Shown one piece after another: positions 9,285 through 17,959 of a DNA stretch of 64,000 nucleotides. A program made the translations under genes and the position numbers. The stretch comes from Enterobacter kobei (GTDB lineage Bacteria > Pseudomonadota > Gammaproteobacteria > Enterobacterales > Enterobacteriaceae). Each line of letters opens with the position of its first letter. Within the stretch, counting starts at the first letter, position 1. A model generated the notes under the pieces. That model had not been told where the DNA came from. It searched no databases and saw only the letters and a list, made by a program, of their open reading frames with translations. The stretch covers positions 1,922,001-1,986,000 of the forward strand of contig NZ_AP024590.1 in the NCBI RefSeq assembly GCF_018323985.1, given 5' to 3'.

Positions 9285-9932
9285 ATGATGCATCAACCGC
9301 AGATTAAACCGTCAGACGAAAACGCTGCCGGAGACATTATCGCCCGTATCGGTAGCCTGACACGCATGCTGCGCGACAGCCTGCGTGAGCTGGGGCTGGA
9401 CCAGGCGATTGCCGAAGCGGCAGAAGCCATTCCGGATGCGCGTGACCGTCTCGACTACGTTGTGCAGATGACGGCGCAGGCCGCCGAACGTGCGCTGAAC
9501 AGCGTTGAAGCCTCGCAGCCGCACCAGGACGCTATGGAATCCGGCGCGAAAGCGCTGACCAAACGCTGGGATGAGTGGTTTGAAAATCCTATCGAACTGA
9601 CGGATGCCAAAGCGCTGGTGACCGATACGCGTCAGTATCTGGGCGATGTGCCGGGTCATACCAGCTTCACCAACGCCCAGCTGCTCGACATCATGATGGC
9701 GCAGGATTTCCAGGATCTGACCGGTCAGGTGATCAAGCGCATGATGGACGTGATCCAGGAAATCGAGCGTCAGCTGCTGATGGTGCTGCTTGATAACATG
9801 CCGGAACCGGCTGCGCGCGCGAAACGTGAAAACGATAGCCTGCTGAACGGTCCGCAACTGGACACCACCAAAGCAGGCGTCGTGGCCAGCCAGGATCAGG
9901 TCGACGACCTGCTGGACAGCCTCGGCTTCTGA
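9285..9932 (+). CDS. cheZ: CheY-phosphate phosphatase CheZ
   Basis: This 215-residue, largely helical protein has the catalytic segment 'MMAQDFQDLTGQVIKRMMD', containing the active Gln, and ends in the CheY-binding peptide 'VDDLLDSLGF'. It dephosphorylates CheY-P, usually localised to receptor clusters. The ATG at 9285 matches the E. coli N-terminus (MM.QP) and follows a GGGCAGGA ribosome site; the open frame upstream overlaps cheY and is not used. In E. coli flhB follows directly; here a foreign two-gene insert follows. Confidence 0.96.
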   Translation: MMHQPQIKPSDENAAGDIIARIGSLTRMLRDSLRELGLDQAIAEAAEAIPDARDRLDYVVQMTAQAAERALNSVEASQPHQDAMESGAKALTKRWDEWFENPIELTDAKALVTDTRQYLGDVPGHTSFTNAQLLDIMMAQDFQDLTGQVIKRMMDVIQEIERQLLMVLLDNMPEPAARAKRENDSLLNGPQLDTTKAGVVASQDQVDDLLDSLGF

Positions 9933-9948
9933 TCGTCAATCCTGCTTT

Positions 9949-9972
9949 CCGCCTGCGCAGTCTGGCAGGCGG
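9949..9972. terminator. Inverted repeat between the convergent cheZ and nucleotidyltransferase genes
   Basis: Perfect 8-bp arms CCGCCTGC (9949-9956) and GCAGGCGG (9965-9972) flank an 8-nt loop in the gap between two convergent genes. There is no clear T-run on either side. It may act as a weak or Rho-assisted bidirectional terminator, or simply be a GC-rich palindrome at the insertion boundary. Confidence 0.4.
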
Positions 9973-9981
9973 GGAGTGGGG

Positions 9982-10764
9982 TTAATGATTCTGTAGTTGT
10001 ATAAAAGCCTGATGACAGGGAAGGGGTAAAGCCTTGCCTCTTTCCGCATGACGAAGATAATGGCGCAGGAAAAGATACTGAGAGTCACTAAAACTCCGTG
10101 AGTTAAAGTGCGAGTGTTCGTACGCAGCCAACGCTGCATATTCATAATTTTCCAGCATCTGATGTAAAAAATCACTCAGCATCGGCCCCAGCGTTTTAAC
10201 TTCTTTTTGGAATATGGTTCGCAGAATTCTGACTATGGCCCCGGTCTCATTAGGCGTTGCCCGTAACACTATCTCAAGATAGCCCCTCGTAAGATCGTCA
10301 AGATAATTTTCCGGCGTGATCACTTCCCGACGATGCACATCGTATAGTACGGCATCCCAGCTCATTAAGGTCGTGCGAAACAAACTCCTGGCATCAATTA
10401 GCGGGATAAGATTTTCTTTAAACGCCCAGGTATCTGACAGGCACCACATATCAAAATCCATATGGCTAAAGCGAAAACGTATGCCGCCGAGTTTATTGAC
10501 CGTCCATGGTCCGACAACGTTGACAGACAACAGGCGAAACAACTCATCGCGTTCGCCGTCGAAAACGATGTCTATATCGGAGGTAAAGTTATCACCACCA
10601 AAAAGCGTAATGTCGCGGAGCATACCGCCAAAGATCCATACCTGATGACGCTCGGCCAGCGCTTCTATTAATGCTCTGGCGGTCTGGTGTTCATCTCTGG
10701 CGGTAAAAAATTCCTCAATCCGGCGTTTAAGATGATGATGACTGTGGGCTATTTTCATACTCAT
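9982..10764 (-). CDS. Nucleotidyltransferase-fold protein paired with a dGTPase
   Basis: This 260-residue protein carries the pol-beta-type nucleotidyltransferase signature: 'FGGMLRD' (about 45-51), the metal-binding pair in 'SDIDIVFDG' (Asp63 and Asp65) and a third acidic position in 'HMDFDMWC' (about 103-105). This resembles the head domain of CCA-adding/poly(A) polymerase-like enzymes. The C-terminal half is helical and unassigned, and the substrate is unknown. The gene overlaps the upstream dGTPase by 38 bp on the same strand, so the two are probably one translationally coupled unit. It is AT-richer than the flanking flagellar genes and interrupts the normal cheZ-flhB order, consistent with horizontal acquisition. 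An antiviral or nucleotide-signalling role is speculation. Confidence 0.72.
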   Translation of the reverse strand: MSMKIAHSHHHLKRRIEEFFTARDEHQTARALIEALAERHQVWIFGGMLRDITLFGGDNFTSDIDIVFDGERDELFRLLSVNVVGPWTVNKLGGIRFRFSHMDFDMWCLSDTWAFKENLIPLIDARSLFRTTLMSWDAVLYDVHRREVITPENYLDDLTRGYLEIVLRATPNETGAIVRILRTIFQKEVKTLGPMLSDFLHQMLENYEYAALAAYEHSHFNSRSFSDSQYLFLRHYLRHAERGKALPLPCHQAFIQLQNH

Positions 10765-12244
10765 AAAGTGATTTTAGCTCATCGTGAAGGCGTATCAAAT
10801 AGCTATCCGTCATACCAGAGATGGCGTCTGACAGAAGCTGAGCCTCTTTATAAAGCTGTGGCAATGTATTTTGCTCATCCTCAAAAATGCGCCGATAATT
10901 CTCGGAAATGCGGCCATAGGTATAGCGGCCAAACGGCGTATCTGACTTAAATTCATCACTAGGCGTGAAAGTACTGTCGCTTTTTTTGCGCTCCTTCTCA
11001 GCTTCTTTTTTTCGCTTAGTTTTATGGCCGTGAATGCCCACCCACAGCATATCCATCAGGCTCTGGATATAGTTTGAACCTTTCAACTCCAGTTCCAGTA
11101 CCGAGCGATGGCGGTAACCACGGGTTTTGTCGAAATCTTTCAGGGCATCGCATAGTTGTGCGCCCTGGCTGTTGCCTATCAAATCTTTAATGGTGCAGTG
11201 TGTGCTCAGCAGCTCGTCAAGGTTGTCAACGAATGCCTCCACGGCGGCATTAATCAGCGCTATCGTAGATTTCACGCGAAACATCTGCATATTCATGTCG
11301 TTTACTTCACCGGGGGTTAATTCCTGCTGCGCTTCTTTATAACCACTGGTAATTTTTTCCGTTTGCTCGATAACGGTAATGATTATGGGATCCTGTTTAT
11401 CCCCCCAACATCTTAAGTGATCCATTAAATCCTGATATGAGGCGAGGCCTTTTTTAACCGTATCTTCAGCATCAAGTACTGAGTATGCGATATCGTCGCA
11501 AGCTTCCATCAACCAGGTAAAGGGATGGCGCAATCCTTCTGCCAGACCCGTTTCATGCCAGATGTCTTCAATAACGGCTTTCTCAGAAAAGAAGTAGCCA
11601 TGCTTTTTCCAGTGGCCTGGAGCGTCCGTAAAAGAGGAACGAGGGTATTTAATTAAAGCAGCAAGCGTGGCATAGGTGAGGTTAAGACCGTAACTATCGT
11701 TTAAAACCTGCAGCTTGGTGACGAGGCGAAGCGTCTGAGAATTACCATCAAATTCAAAAAAATCCCTGAAGATATTTTTATCCTCAATATCTGTATAGCT
11801 TGGCAAAAGCGGCGTTAAACGGCGCGTAAACCAGGTGCGCATAGCGGCTTCACCCTGATGTCCGAAAGGGGGATTCCCAAGGTCGTGTGCCAGACCGATA
11901 GCGGCCAGCAGAGCAGGAACGTCGCGTTCTACCTGAATATGTTCAGGTAACTCATTAAATACGCTGCTTTTCAAATCAAAGGCCAGACGCATTCCGATGC
12001 CGCGTGCAAAATTAGCAACCTCGTGGGAATGTGTTAGACGCGTCCGCACGCTGTCATTGCGATCTAACGGGAAAACCTGGGTTTTATCGGCAAGTCGTCG
12101 GGTGGGCGCGGCAAACAGAATGCGGTCGAAATCGCGTTCTATTTCCTTTCGGCATTCTTTTTGTGGCGTGTCTGGTTGCATCGGATTTTTAATCTTCGTT
12201 TTATCTTTACGGCGGGCGCTATTGAGTAACATTGACCATTGCAT
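10727..12244 (-). CDS. Deoxyguanosinetriphosphate triphosphohydrolase (Dgt/HD-domain) family protein
   Basis: With the start at ATG 12244, preceded by AAGGGA at suitable spacing, the protein is 505 residues, the same length as E. coli Dgt. It keeps the family landmarks: 'RLADKTQVFPLDRND' (50-64), His72 in 'RLTHSHEV', the HD pair His120-Asp121 in 'AHDLGNPPFGH', 'FEFDGNSQTLRL', the acidic 'EACDDIAY' near 248-254, and 'ISGMTDSY' near the C-terminus. Dgt enzymes cleave dGTP to deoxyguanosine and triphosphate, and related dNTPases restrict phage by lowering dNTP pools. It has clearly diverged from chromosomal Dgt (a K/E-rich insert around 'KTKRKKEAEKERKK'). With the following nucleotidyltransferase it forms an insert inside the flagellar locus. 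Confidence 0.85.
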   Translation of the reverse strand: MQWSMLLNSARRKDKTKIKNPMQPDTPQKECRKEIERDFDRILFAAPTRRLADKTQVFPLDRNDSVRTRLTHSHEVANFARGIGMRLAFDLKSSVFNELPEHIQVERDVPALLAAIGLAHDLGNPPFGHQGEAAMRTWFTRRLTPLLPSYTDIEDKNIFRDFFEFDGNSQTLRLVTKLQVLNDSYGLNLTYATLAALIKYPRSSFTDAPGHWKKHGYFFSEKAVIEDIWHETGLAEGLRHPFTWLMEACDDIAYSVLDAEDTVKKGLASYQDLMDHLRCWGDKQDPIIITVIEQTEKITSGYKEAQQELTPGEVNDMNMQMFRVKSTIALINAAVEAFVDNLDELLSTHCTIKDLIGNSQGAQLCDALKDFDKTRGYRHRSVLELELKGSNYIQSLMDMLWVGIHGHKTKRKKEAEKERKKSDSTFTPSDEFKSDTPFGRYTYGRISENYRRIFEDEQNTLPQLYKEAQLLSDAISGMTDSYLIRLHDELKSLYEYENSPQSSSS

Positions 12245-12315
12245 AAATTTTCCCTTTTGGTGGCAATGTTTGCAGGCTAGCAAAAGTTAAAATCAACGGA
12301 AATAGTGGGGCCGTT

Positions 12316-12345
12316 ATTATATGAATACCTGGAGCAGCTACGCAA
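12316..12345 (-). promoter_or_regulatory. Candidate sigma-70 promoter of the dGTPase-nucleotidyltransferase unit
   Basis: On the minus strand a perfect TATAAT -10 (12321-12316) lies 18 bp downstream of TTGCGT (12345-12340), a 3/6 match to the -35. It is about 70 bp upstream of the dGTPase ATG. The -10 is strong and the -35 weak, so the call rests mainly on the -10 and its position. Confidence 0.5.
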
Positions 12346-12487
12346 AAGTGCGCAACGAGCGCAGATGAATTGCATTCGTCCCTGCACTATCGCCTGAAAA
12401 AACCGCCTTTTAGTCTCGCTTATCTGCCCATTGCTCCGGCCTGTCTCTGGCATCATGCTACAAACTTGTATCTCCGGAACTTCGGCT

Positions 12488-13636
12488 GTGTCAGAAGATA
12501 GCGACGACAAAACAGAAGCCCCCACACCCCAACGACTAGACAAAGCGCGTGAGGAAGGGCAGATCCCCCGATCCAAAGAGCTGACGTCACTGCTTATTTT
12601 AGTGGTGGGCGTGAGCATCGTCTGGATAGGCGGAGAGTCGATCGCCCGACGGCTGGCGGGGCTACTGTCATCGGGGTTGCGGTTTGACCACGGTATTATC
12701 AACGACCAGAAGCTGATTTTGGGCCAGATAATTTTGCTGGTGAAAGAGGCGATGTACGCACTGCTGCCGCTGATCACGGGCGTGGTGATCATCGCGCTGG
12801 TCTCACCGATGCTGCTGGGTGGCCTGATTTTCAGCACGAAATCGCTGGCGTTTAAATTTTCCAAGCTTAATCCCATCACCGGTATCGGACGTCTGTTCTC
12901 GGCGCAGGTCGGGGCGGAGCTGTTGAAAGCGGTGCTGAAATCGGTGCTGATGGGCAGTGTTGCCGGGCTGTACCTGTGGAACAAATGGCCGGAAATTATG
13001 CGGCTGATGAGCGAAGCGCCGACCACGGCGATGAACAATGCCCTTGACCTTGTGGGCATGTGCGTGCTGCTGGTGGTGTTAAGCATTATCCCGATGGTGG
13101 GCTTTGACGTTGGCTTCCAGCTCTACAGCCACTTCAAGAAACTGCGGATGTCCCGTCAGGATATTCGCGACGAGTACAAACAGACCGAAGGCGACCCGCA
13201 CGTAAAAGGGCGTATCCGGCAGATGCAACGCGCGGCGGCACGTCGTCGCATGATGGCCGATGTGCCGACGGCAGACGTCATCGTCACCAACCCGACGCAC
13301 TACTCCGTGGCGCTGAAGTATGACGAAAACAAAATGAGCGCGCCGAAAGTGATCGCCAAAGGCGCCGGGCTGGTGGCCCTGCGCATCCGTGAAATTGGCA
13401 ACGAGAACCGAATTCCCACCCTTGAAGCACCCCCGCTGGCACGTGCGCTTTATCGCCATGCGGAAATTGGTCAGCAGATCCCGGGGCAGCTTTACGGCGC
13501 CGTGGCGGAAGTGCTGGCCTGGGTATGGCAGCTGAAACGCTGGCGTCTGGCGGGTGGTACTGCACCTGTTAAACCTGCAAATCTTCCTGTGCCTGAAGCA
13601 CTGGATTTTATGAACGAGAAGGACACTGATGAATAA
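12488..13636 (+). CDS. flhB: Flagellar type III secretion specificity switch protein FlhB
   Basis: Starting at GTG 12488 the protein is 382 residues, the E. coli length, and begins 'SEDSDDKTEAPTPQRL' like its orthologues. It has four membrane segments in the first ~210 residues, then a cytoplasmic domain with the autocleavage motif 'NPTHYSVAL' (about 269-277). Self-cleavage at Asn-Pro switches export from rod/hook to filament substrates. The frame is open to 12431, but the upstream residues do not resemble FlhB. The flhA ATG overlaps its end by 8 bp. Confidence 0.95.
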   Translation: MSEDSDDKTEAPTPQRLDKAREEGQIPRSKELTSLLILVVGVSIVWIGGESIARRLAGLLSSGLRFDHGIINDQKLILGQIILLVKEAMYALLPLITGVVIIALVSPMLLGGLIFSTKSLAFKFSKLNPITGIGRLFSAQVGAELLKAVLKSVLMGSVAGLYLWNKWPEIMRLMSEAPTTAMNNALDLVGMCVLLVVLSIIPMVGFDVGFQLYSHFKKLRMSRQDIRDEYKQTEGDPHVKGRIRQMQRAAARRRMMADVPTADVIVTNPTHYSVALKYDENKMSAPKVIAKGAGLVALRIREIGNENRIPTLEAPPLARALYRHAEIGQQIPGQLYGAVAEVLAWVWQLKRWRLAGGTAPVKPANLPVPEALDFMNEKDTDE

Positions 13637-15707
13637 TCTGGTGGCAAAGTTGCGCTTGCCTGGCAACATGAAGTCGATTCAGTGGCAGATCCTTGCCGGA
13701 CCGATCCTCATAATGCTTATTTTGTCGATGATGGTGCTGCCGCTTCCGGCGTTCATTCTTGACCTGTTATTTACGTTCAACATTGCGCTGTCGATTATGG
13801 TGCTGCTGGTGGCGATGTTCACCCAGCGTACGCTCGAATTCGCGGCGTTCCCGACGATCCTGCTGTTTACCACCTTACTGCGTCTGGCGCTGAACGTTGC
13901 CTCCACCCGTATCATCCTGATGGACGGGCACACCGGCGGCGCGGCGGCAGGTAAAGTGGTCGAAGCCTTTGGCCACTTCCTTGTGGGCGGTAACTTCGCC
14001 ATCGGCATCGTGGTGTTTATCATCCTCGTGATCATCAACTTTATGGTTATCACCAAAGGTGCCGGGCGTATCGCGGAAGTGGGCGCGCGCTTTGTACTGG
14101 ACGGGATGCCGGGCAAACAGATGGCGATTGACGCCGATCTGAACGCCGGGTTGATTGGCGAAGACGAAGCGAAAAAACGCCGTTCCGACGTGACCCAGGA
14201 AGCCGATTTCTACGGCTCGATGGACGGTGCGAGTAAGTTCGTGCGCGGCGACGCCGTCGCGGGCATCCTGATCATGGTGATTAACGTGGTCGGCGGTCTG
14301 CTGGTGGGCGTACTGCAACACGGTATGGACGTCGGTCATGCGGCGGAAAGCTATACGCTGCTGACCATCGGTGATGGTCTGGTGGCGCAGATCCCGGCGC
14401 TGGTGATCTCCACCGCGGCGGGTGTGATCGTGACCCGCGTGGCCACCGATCAGGACGTGGGTCAGCAGATGGTGAGCCAGCTGTTTACCAACCCAAGCGT
14501 GATGGTGTTAAGCGCCGCGGTGCTTGGTCTGCTGGGCCTGGTACCGGGCATGCCTAACTTTGTCTTCCTGCTGTTTACCGCCGCCTTGCTGGGGCTGGCC
14601 TGGTGGCTGCGCGGTCGCGAACAGCAGGCACCGGCAGAAGTCACGCCGGTCAAACTGCCGGAAAATACCCAGGCGGTGGAAGCCACCTGGGGCGATGTGC
14701 AGCTGGAAGATCCGCTGGGCATGGAAGTGGGCTATCGCCTGATCCCGATGGTGGATATGCAGCAGGATGGCGAGCTGTTAGGCCGCATCCGTAGTATTCG
14801 TAAGAAATTCGCGCAGGATATGGGCTTCCTGCCGCCGGTAGTGCATATCCGCGACAACATGGATCTGCCACCTGCCCGTTACCGTATTCTGATGAAGGGC
14901 GTGGAAATTGGCAGCGGCGATGCCTATCCAGGCCGCTGGCTGGCGATTAACCCGGGCACCGCGGCAGGTACGCTGCCGGGTGAGCAGACCGTCGACCCGG
15001 CCTTTGGTCTGGCGGCGATCTGGATCGAAAGCGCCCTGAAAGAGCAGGCGCAAATCCAGGGGTATACCGTGGTGGAAGCCAGTACCGTGGTGGCAACTCA
15101 CCTCAACCATCTGATCGGTCAGTACTCAGCCGAACTCTTTGGTCGTCAGGAAGCGCAGCAGTTGCTGGATCGCGTCGCGCAGGAGATGCCGAAGCTGACG
15201 GAAGATCTGGTGCCGGGCGTGGTGACGCTGACCACGCTGCATAAAGTGCTGCAAAATCTGCTGGAAGAAAAAGTGCCGATCCGCGATATGCGTACCATTC
15301 TGGAAACCCTCGCGGAACATGCGCCGGTACAGAACGATCCGCATGAACTGACGACGGTTGTCCGTGTGGCGCTGGGCCGCGCCATTACGCAGCAGTGGTT
15401 CCCGGGCAGTGGCGAAGTGCAGGTGATTGGTCTGGATACGCCGCTTGAACGTCTGCTGTTGCAGGCCTTGCAGGGCGGCGGTGGTCTGGAACCGGGTCTG
15501 GCGGATCGTCTGCTGGCGCAAACCCAGGAGGCGCTGGTTCGTCAGGAAATGCTCGGCGCACCGCCGGTACTGCTGGTGAATCATGCCCTGCGTCCGCTGC
15601 TGTCGCGCTTCCTGCGTCGCAGTCTGCCGCAACTGGTGGTGCTGTCGAATATGGAGCTGTCGGACAACCGTAGCATCCGTATGACCGCCACGATCGGTGG
15701 TAAATAA
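13629..15707 (+). CDS. flhA: Flagellar export gate protein FlhA
   Basis: The 692 residues equal E. coli FlhA. The N-terminal half holds about eight membrane helices with the FHIPEP-family signature region ('GDAVAGILIMVINVVGGLLVG', 'TKGAGRIAEVGARFVLDGMPGKQMAID'). The C-terminal half is the cytoplasmic ring domain that docks export chaperones. It forms the nonameric gate of the flagellar export apparatus and uses the proton-motive force. It is coupled by overlap to flhB upstream and flhE downstream. Confidence 0.97.
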   Translation: MNNLVAKLRLPGNMKSIQWQILAGPILIMLILSMMVLPLPAFILDLLFTFNIALSIMVLLVAMFTQRTLEFAAFPTILLFTTLLRLALNVASTRIILMDGHTGGAAAGKVVEAFGHFLVGGNFAIGIVVFIILVIINFMVITKGAGRIAEVGARFVLDGMPGKQMAIDADLNAGLIGEDEAKKRRSDVTQEADFYGSMDGASKFVRGDAVAGILIMVINVVGGLLVGVLQHGMDVGHAAESYTLLTIGDGLVAQIPALVISTAAGVIVTRVATDQDVGQQMVSQLFTNPSVMVLSAAVLGLLGLVPGMPNFVFLLFTAALLGLAWWLRGREQQAPAEVTPVKLPENTQAVEATWGDVQLEDPLGMEVGYRLIPMVDMQQDGELLGRIRSIRKKFAQDMGFLPPVVHIRDNMDLPPARYRILMKGVEIGSGDAYPGRWLAINPGTAAGTLPGEQTVDPAFGLAAIWIESALKEQAQIQGYTVVEASTVVATHLNHLIGQYSAELFGRQEAQQLLDRVAQEMPKLTEDLVPGVVTLTTLHKVLQNLLEEKVPIRDMRTILETLAEHAPVQNDPHELTTVVRVALGRAITQQWFPGSGEVQVIGLDTPLERLLLQALQGGGGLEPGLADRLLAQTQEALVRQEMLGAPPVLLVNHALRPLLSRFLRRSLPQLVVLSNMELSDNRSIRMTATIGGK

Positions 15708-16099
15708 TGCGCGCGCTGGCATGGCTGATTGCACTGCCGCTGTTCGCGCACGCTGCGGGCGAGGGGGCGTGGCAGGCCAGCAGCATCGGCATCACGCTCA
15801 GTCATCGTGGACAGGCGGCGTCCTCCCAGCCGCTGTCTGCCTCCCAGCCTGCCAGCGGTCTGATGACGCTGGTGGCCTGGCGCTATGAGCTGAACGGCCC
15901 GACGCCGGCAGGGCTGCTGGTGCGTCTGTGCTCGCAAGCGCGCTGCGTGGAGCTGGACGGCGAAAGCGGCACTACCATGGGTTTTGCCAATGTTCCGGCA
16001 GCAGAGCCGCTGCGCTTTGTCTGGGAAGTGCCCGGCGGTGGCCGGTTGATCCCGGCGCTGAAAGTCAGCCGTAACGAAGTCATCGTTAACTACCGCTAA
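15707..16099 (+). CDS. flhE: Periplasmic flagellar protein FlhE
   Basis: 130 residues with a signal peptide ('MRALAWLIALPLFAHA'), then the conserved 'GEGAWQASSIGITL', 'MTLVAWRYELNGPTPAGL' and C-terminal 'GGGRLIPALKV.RNEVIVNYR', matching E. coli FlhE along its length. FlhE is a small periplasmic protein that prevents proton leakage through the flagellar export apparatus. Its ATG shares one base with the flhA stop. Confidence 0.93.
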   Translation: MRALAWLIALPLFAHAAGEGAWQASSIGITLSHRGQAASSQPLSASQPASGLMTLVAWRYELNGPTPAGLLVRLCSQARCVELDGESGTTMGFANVPAAEPLRFVWEVPGGGRLIPALKVSRNEVIVNYR

Positions 16100-16183
16100 T
16101 TGCCCGTCTTTTTGCCCGCCACTGTCGATTTCTTCTGCAATCCGGTGGCTGGCTCTCATATTTTGACCCCGCCTTTTGAACCA

Positions 16184-16202
16184 TAAGAAACACTGTTTTA
16201 TA
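16184..16202. promoter_or_regulatory. KdgR-type operator upstream of rhiT
   Basis: The sequence GAAACACTGTTTTAT (16187-16201) matches the central RAAAYRNYRTTTYAT of the KdgR consensus at every position, with weaker outer bases. It lies about 170 bp upstream of the transporter start in a 273-bp intergenic region. KdgR represses pectin-catabolic genes until 2-keto-3-deoxygluconate accumulates, and rhiT/rhiN are known KdgR targets in Dickeya. No other clear operator stands out in 16100-16372. Confidence 0.65.
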
Positions 16203-16372
16203 AATCAGTGACACGCATGATGACACTCTTTGCATTTTTGCCAGTTGCGTCAGTACCCTGGCAGAAACAGAAAGGTTTCTCTCATCACATAATTCTACTT
16301 TAGCCGTGTAATGTTCCTCTCAGGCTACGCCAATTGCCTGGGAGCTCCCCATAACAAAAAGGGTTTGCGGCA

Positions 16373-17959
16373 ATGAAAACACGTAAAATTGGACTGGCAA
16401 ACTACCTGGCCTATGGCTCGGGTGACTTTCTGGGGGCGGGCACCACAGCGCTGACCGCGGCCTGGCTCCTCTATTTCTACACCACCTTCTGTGGCTTAAC
16501 GCCTATCGAAGCGACCTTCATCTTTGCCACCGCAAGGGTGCTGGACGCGGTGATCAGCCCACTGATGGGCTTTTTAACCGATAACTTTGGTTCGACCTGG
16601 CTGGGTAAGCGCTTCGGGCGTCGTAAGTTCTTTATCCTGCTCGGTATTCCCTGCGTGTTCAGCTACTCCATCATGTGGGTAGGGGACATGGGCTTCTGGT
16701 ACTATCTGCTCACCTACCTGATTTTTGACATCGTCTACACCATGATCCTGGTGCCCTATGAAACCCTGGTGCCGGAGATGACCGATGACTTCAAACAGAA
16801 AACCAAATTCTCCGGTGCACGTATCGGTATGGCGCAAATGTCCGCCATTCTGGCGTCGTTCCTGCCGGGTATTCTGTTAACCCATTTCGGCAAAGACAAC
16901 CCGGTCTCCTTCTTCTATGCCAGCCTGGTGTTCTCGGTGTTGTGCGCCCTGATGCTGACATTCGTATGGTTCTTCACCTGGGAGCGACCACGCGAAGACT
17001 GGACTGAAGCGGCGCTGCGTGCGGAAGAGGAGAAGAAACATCTGACGTTTGGCCAGAGCATGCGTCGTCTGTTTGTCGAGCTTAGCTCCACCCTGCGTAT
17101 TAAGATTTTCCGTCAGCACCTGGGCATGTACCTCGGCGGCTATATCGCCCAGGACGTGTTCAACGCGGTCTTTACTTACTATGTGGTGTTCGTGCTGATG
17201 CAGGATGCGTCGATGGCGTCGAACCTGCTGGGAACGATGGCGATCTTCCAGTTTATTGCGGTCATCATGATGATCCCGCTGTGCATCCGTTTCGGGCCTG
17301 CGCCGTCCTACCGCATGGTGGTGGTGCTGTTCGGTCTTAGCTCGGCGTCTTACGCCATTCTCTACTACGCCGGTCTGAGCGATATCTATTCGCTGTTACT
17401 GCTGATTTCTGCGGTGGCGGGGCTGGGACGCGGTGGGATCAACTATGTGCCGTGGAACACCTACACCTATATCGCTGATATTGACGAAGTGGTGACCGGC
17501 CAGCGTCGTGAAGGCATCTTTGCCGGCATCATGACCCTTACGCGTAAAGCGTCCCAGGCGGGGGCCATCATGCTGGTGGGGATCATCATGCAGGCGTCCG
17601 GTTTTGTATCTGGTCAGAAAACGCAGGTGGAATCCGTCAGCCATACCATTCTGATGATCCTCTGCTTCGGTACGGTGGCGGTGCTGCTGTGCGGCTTCCT
17701 CGTCTCACTGCGCTTCAAACTGAACCTGACAACGCATAGCGTCCTGCGCCAGGAAACCGAGAAGATGCGTCAGACGGGCCGCGTGATGCCGGAAACCGTC
17801 ACCCCGGAAGCGCGTGCGACGGTAGAAATGCTGGCGGGAATGCCGCTCGAATCCCTGTGGGGCAATAACAATATTGGCTATCTGAATCGCAATAAGCCAG
17901 CCCCGGGTTCTCTCAAAGCCCGAGCCGCGACTGAATTCAATACTCAAGAGGTGAAGTAA
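16373..17959 (+). CDS. rhiT: Rhamnogalacturonide transporter, GPH/MFS family (RhiT-like)
   Basis: This 528-residue membrane protein has about 12 hydrophobic segments and a GPH-cation-symporter pattern (N-terminal 'YLAYGSGDFLGAGTT', loop 'KRFGRRKFFILLG'), plus a ~60-residue hydrophilic C-terminal tail. The specificity comes from context: the next gene, with no gap, encodes a GH105 unsaturated rhamnogalacturonyl hydrolase, and a KdgR box lies upstream. This is the layout of the rhiTN operon of Dickeya, where RhiT imports unsaturated rhamnogalacturonide oligosaccharides. A related oligogalacturonide transporter (TogT) is the main alternative. Confidence 0.8.
   Translation: MKTRKIGLANYLAYGSGDFLGAGTTALTAAWLLYFYTTFCGLTPIEATFIFATARVLDAVISPLMGFLTDNFGSTWLGKRFGRRKFFILLGIPCVFSYSIMWVGDMGFWYYLLTYLIFDIVYTMILVPYETLVPEMTDDFKQKTKFSGARIGMAQMSAILASFLPGILLTHFGKDNPVSFFYASLVFSVLCALMLTFVWFFTWERPREDWTEAALRAEEEKKHLTFGQSMRRLFVELSSTLRIKIFRQHLGMYLGGYIAQDVFNAVFTYYVVFVLMQDASMASNLLGTMAIFQFIAVIMMIPLCIRFGPAPSYRMVVVLFGLSSASYAILYYAGLSDIYSLLLLISAVAGLGRGGINYVPWNTYTYIADIDEVVTGQRREGIFAGIMTLTRKASQAGAIMLVGIIMQASGFVSGQKTQVESVSHTILMILCFGTVAVLLCGFLVSLRFKLNLTTHSVLRQETEKMRQTGRVMPETVTPEARATVEMLAGMPLESLWGNNNIGYLNRNKPAPGSLKARAATEFNTQEVK

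Noticed and set aside
12284..12487. FlhDC binding site or sigma-28 promoter for flhB
   Set aside because: An AACGGAAATAG stretch and a GCCCATTG-like stretch are present, but spacing and the second halves do not fit the consensus well enough to call.
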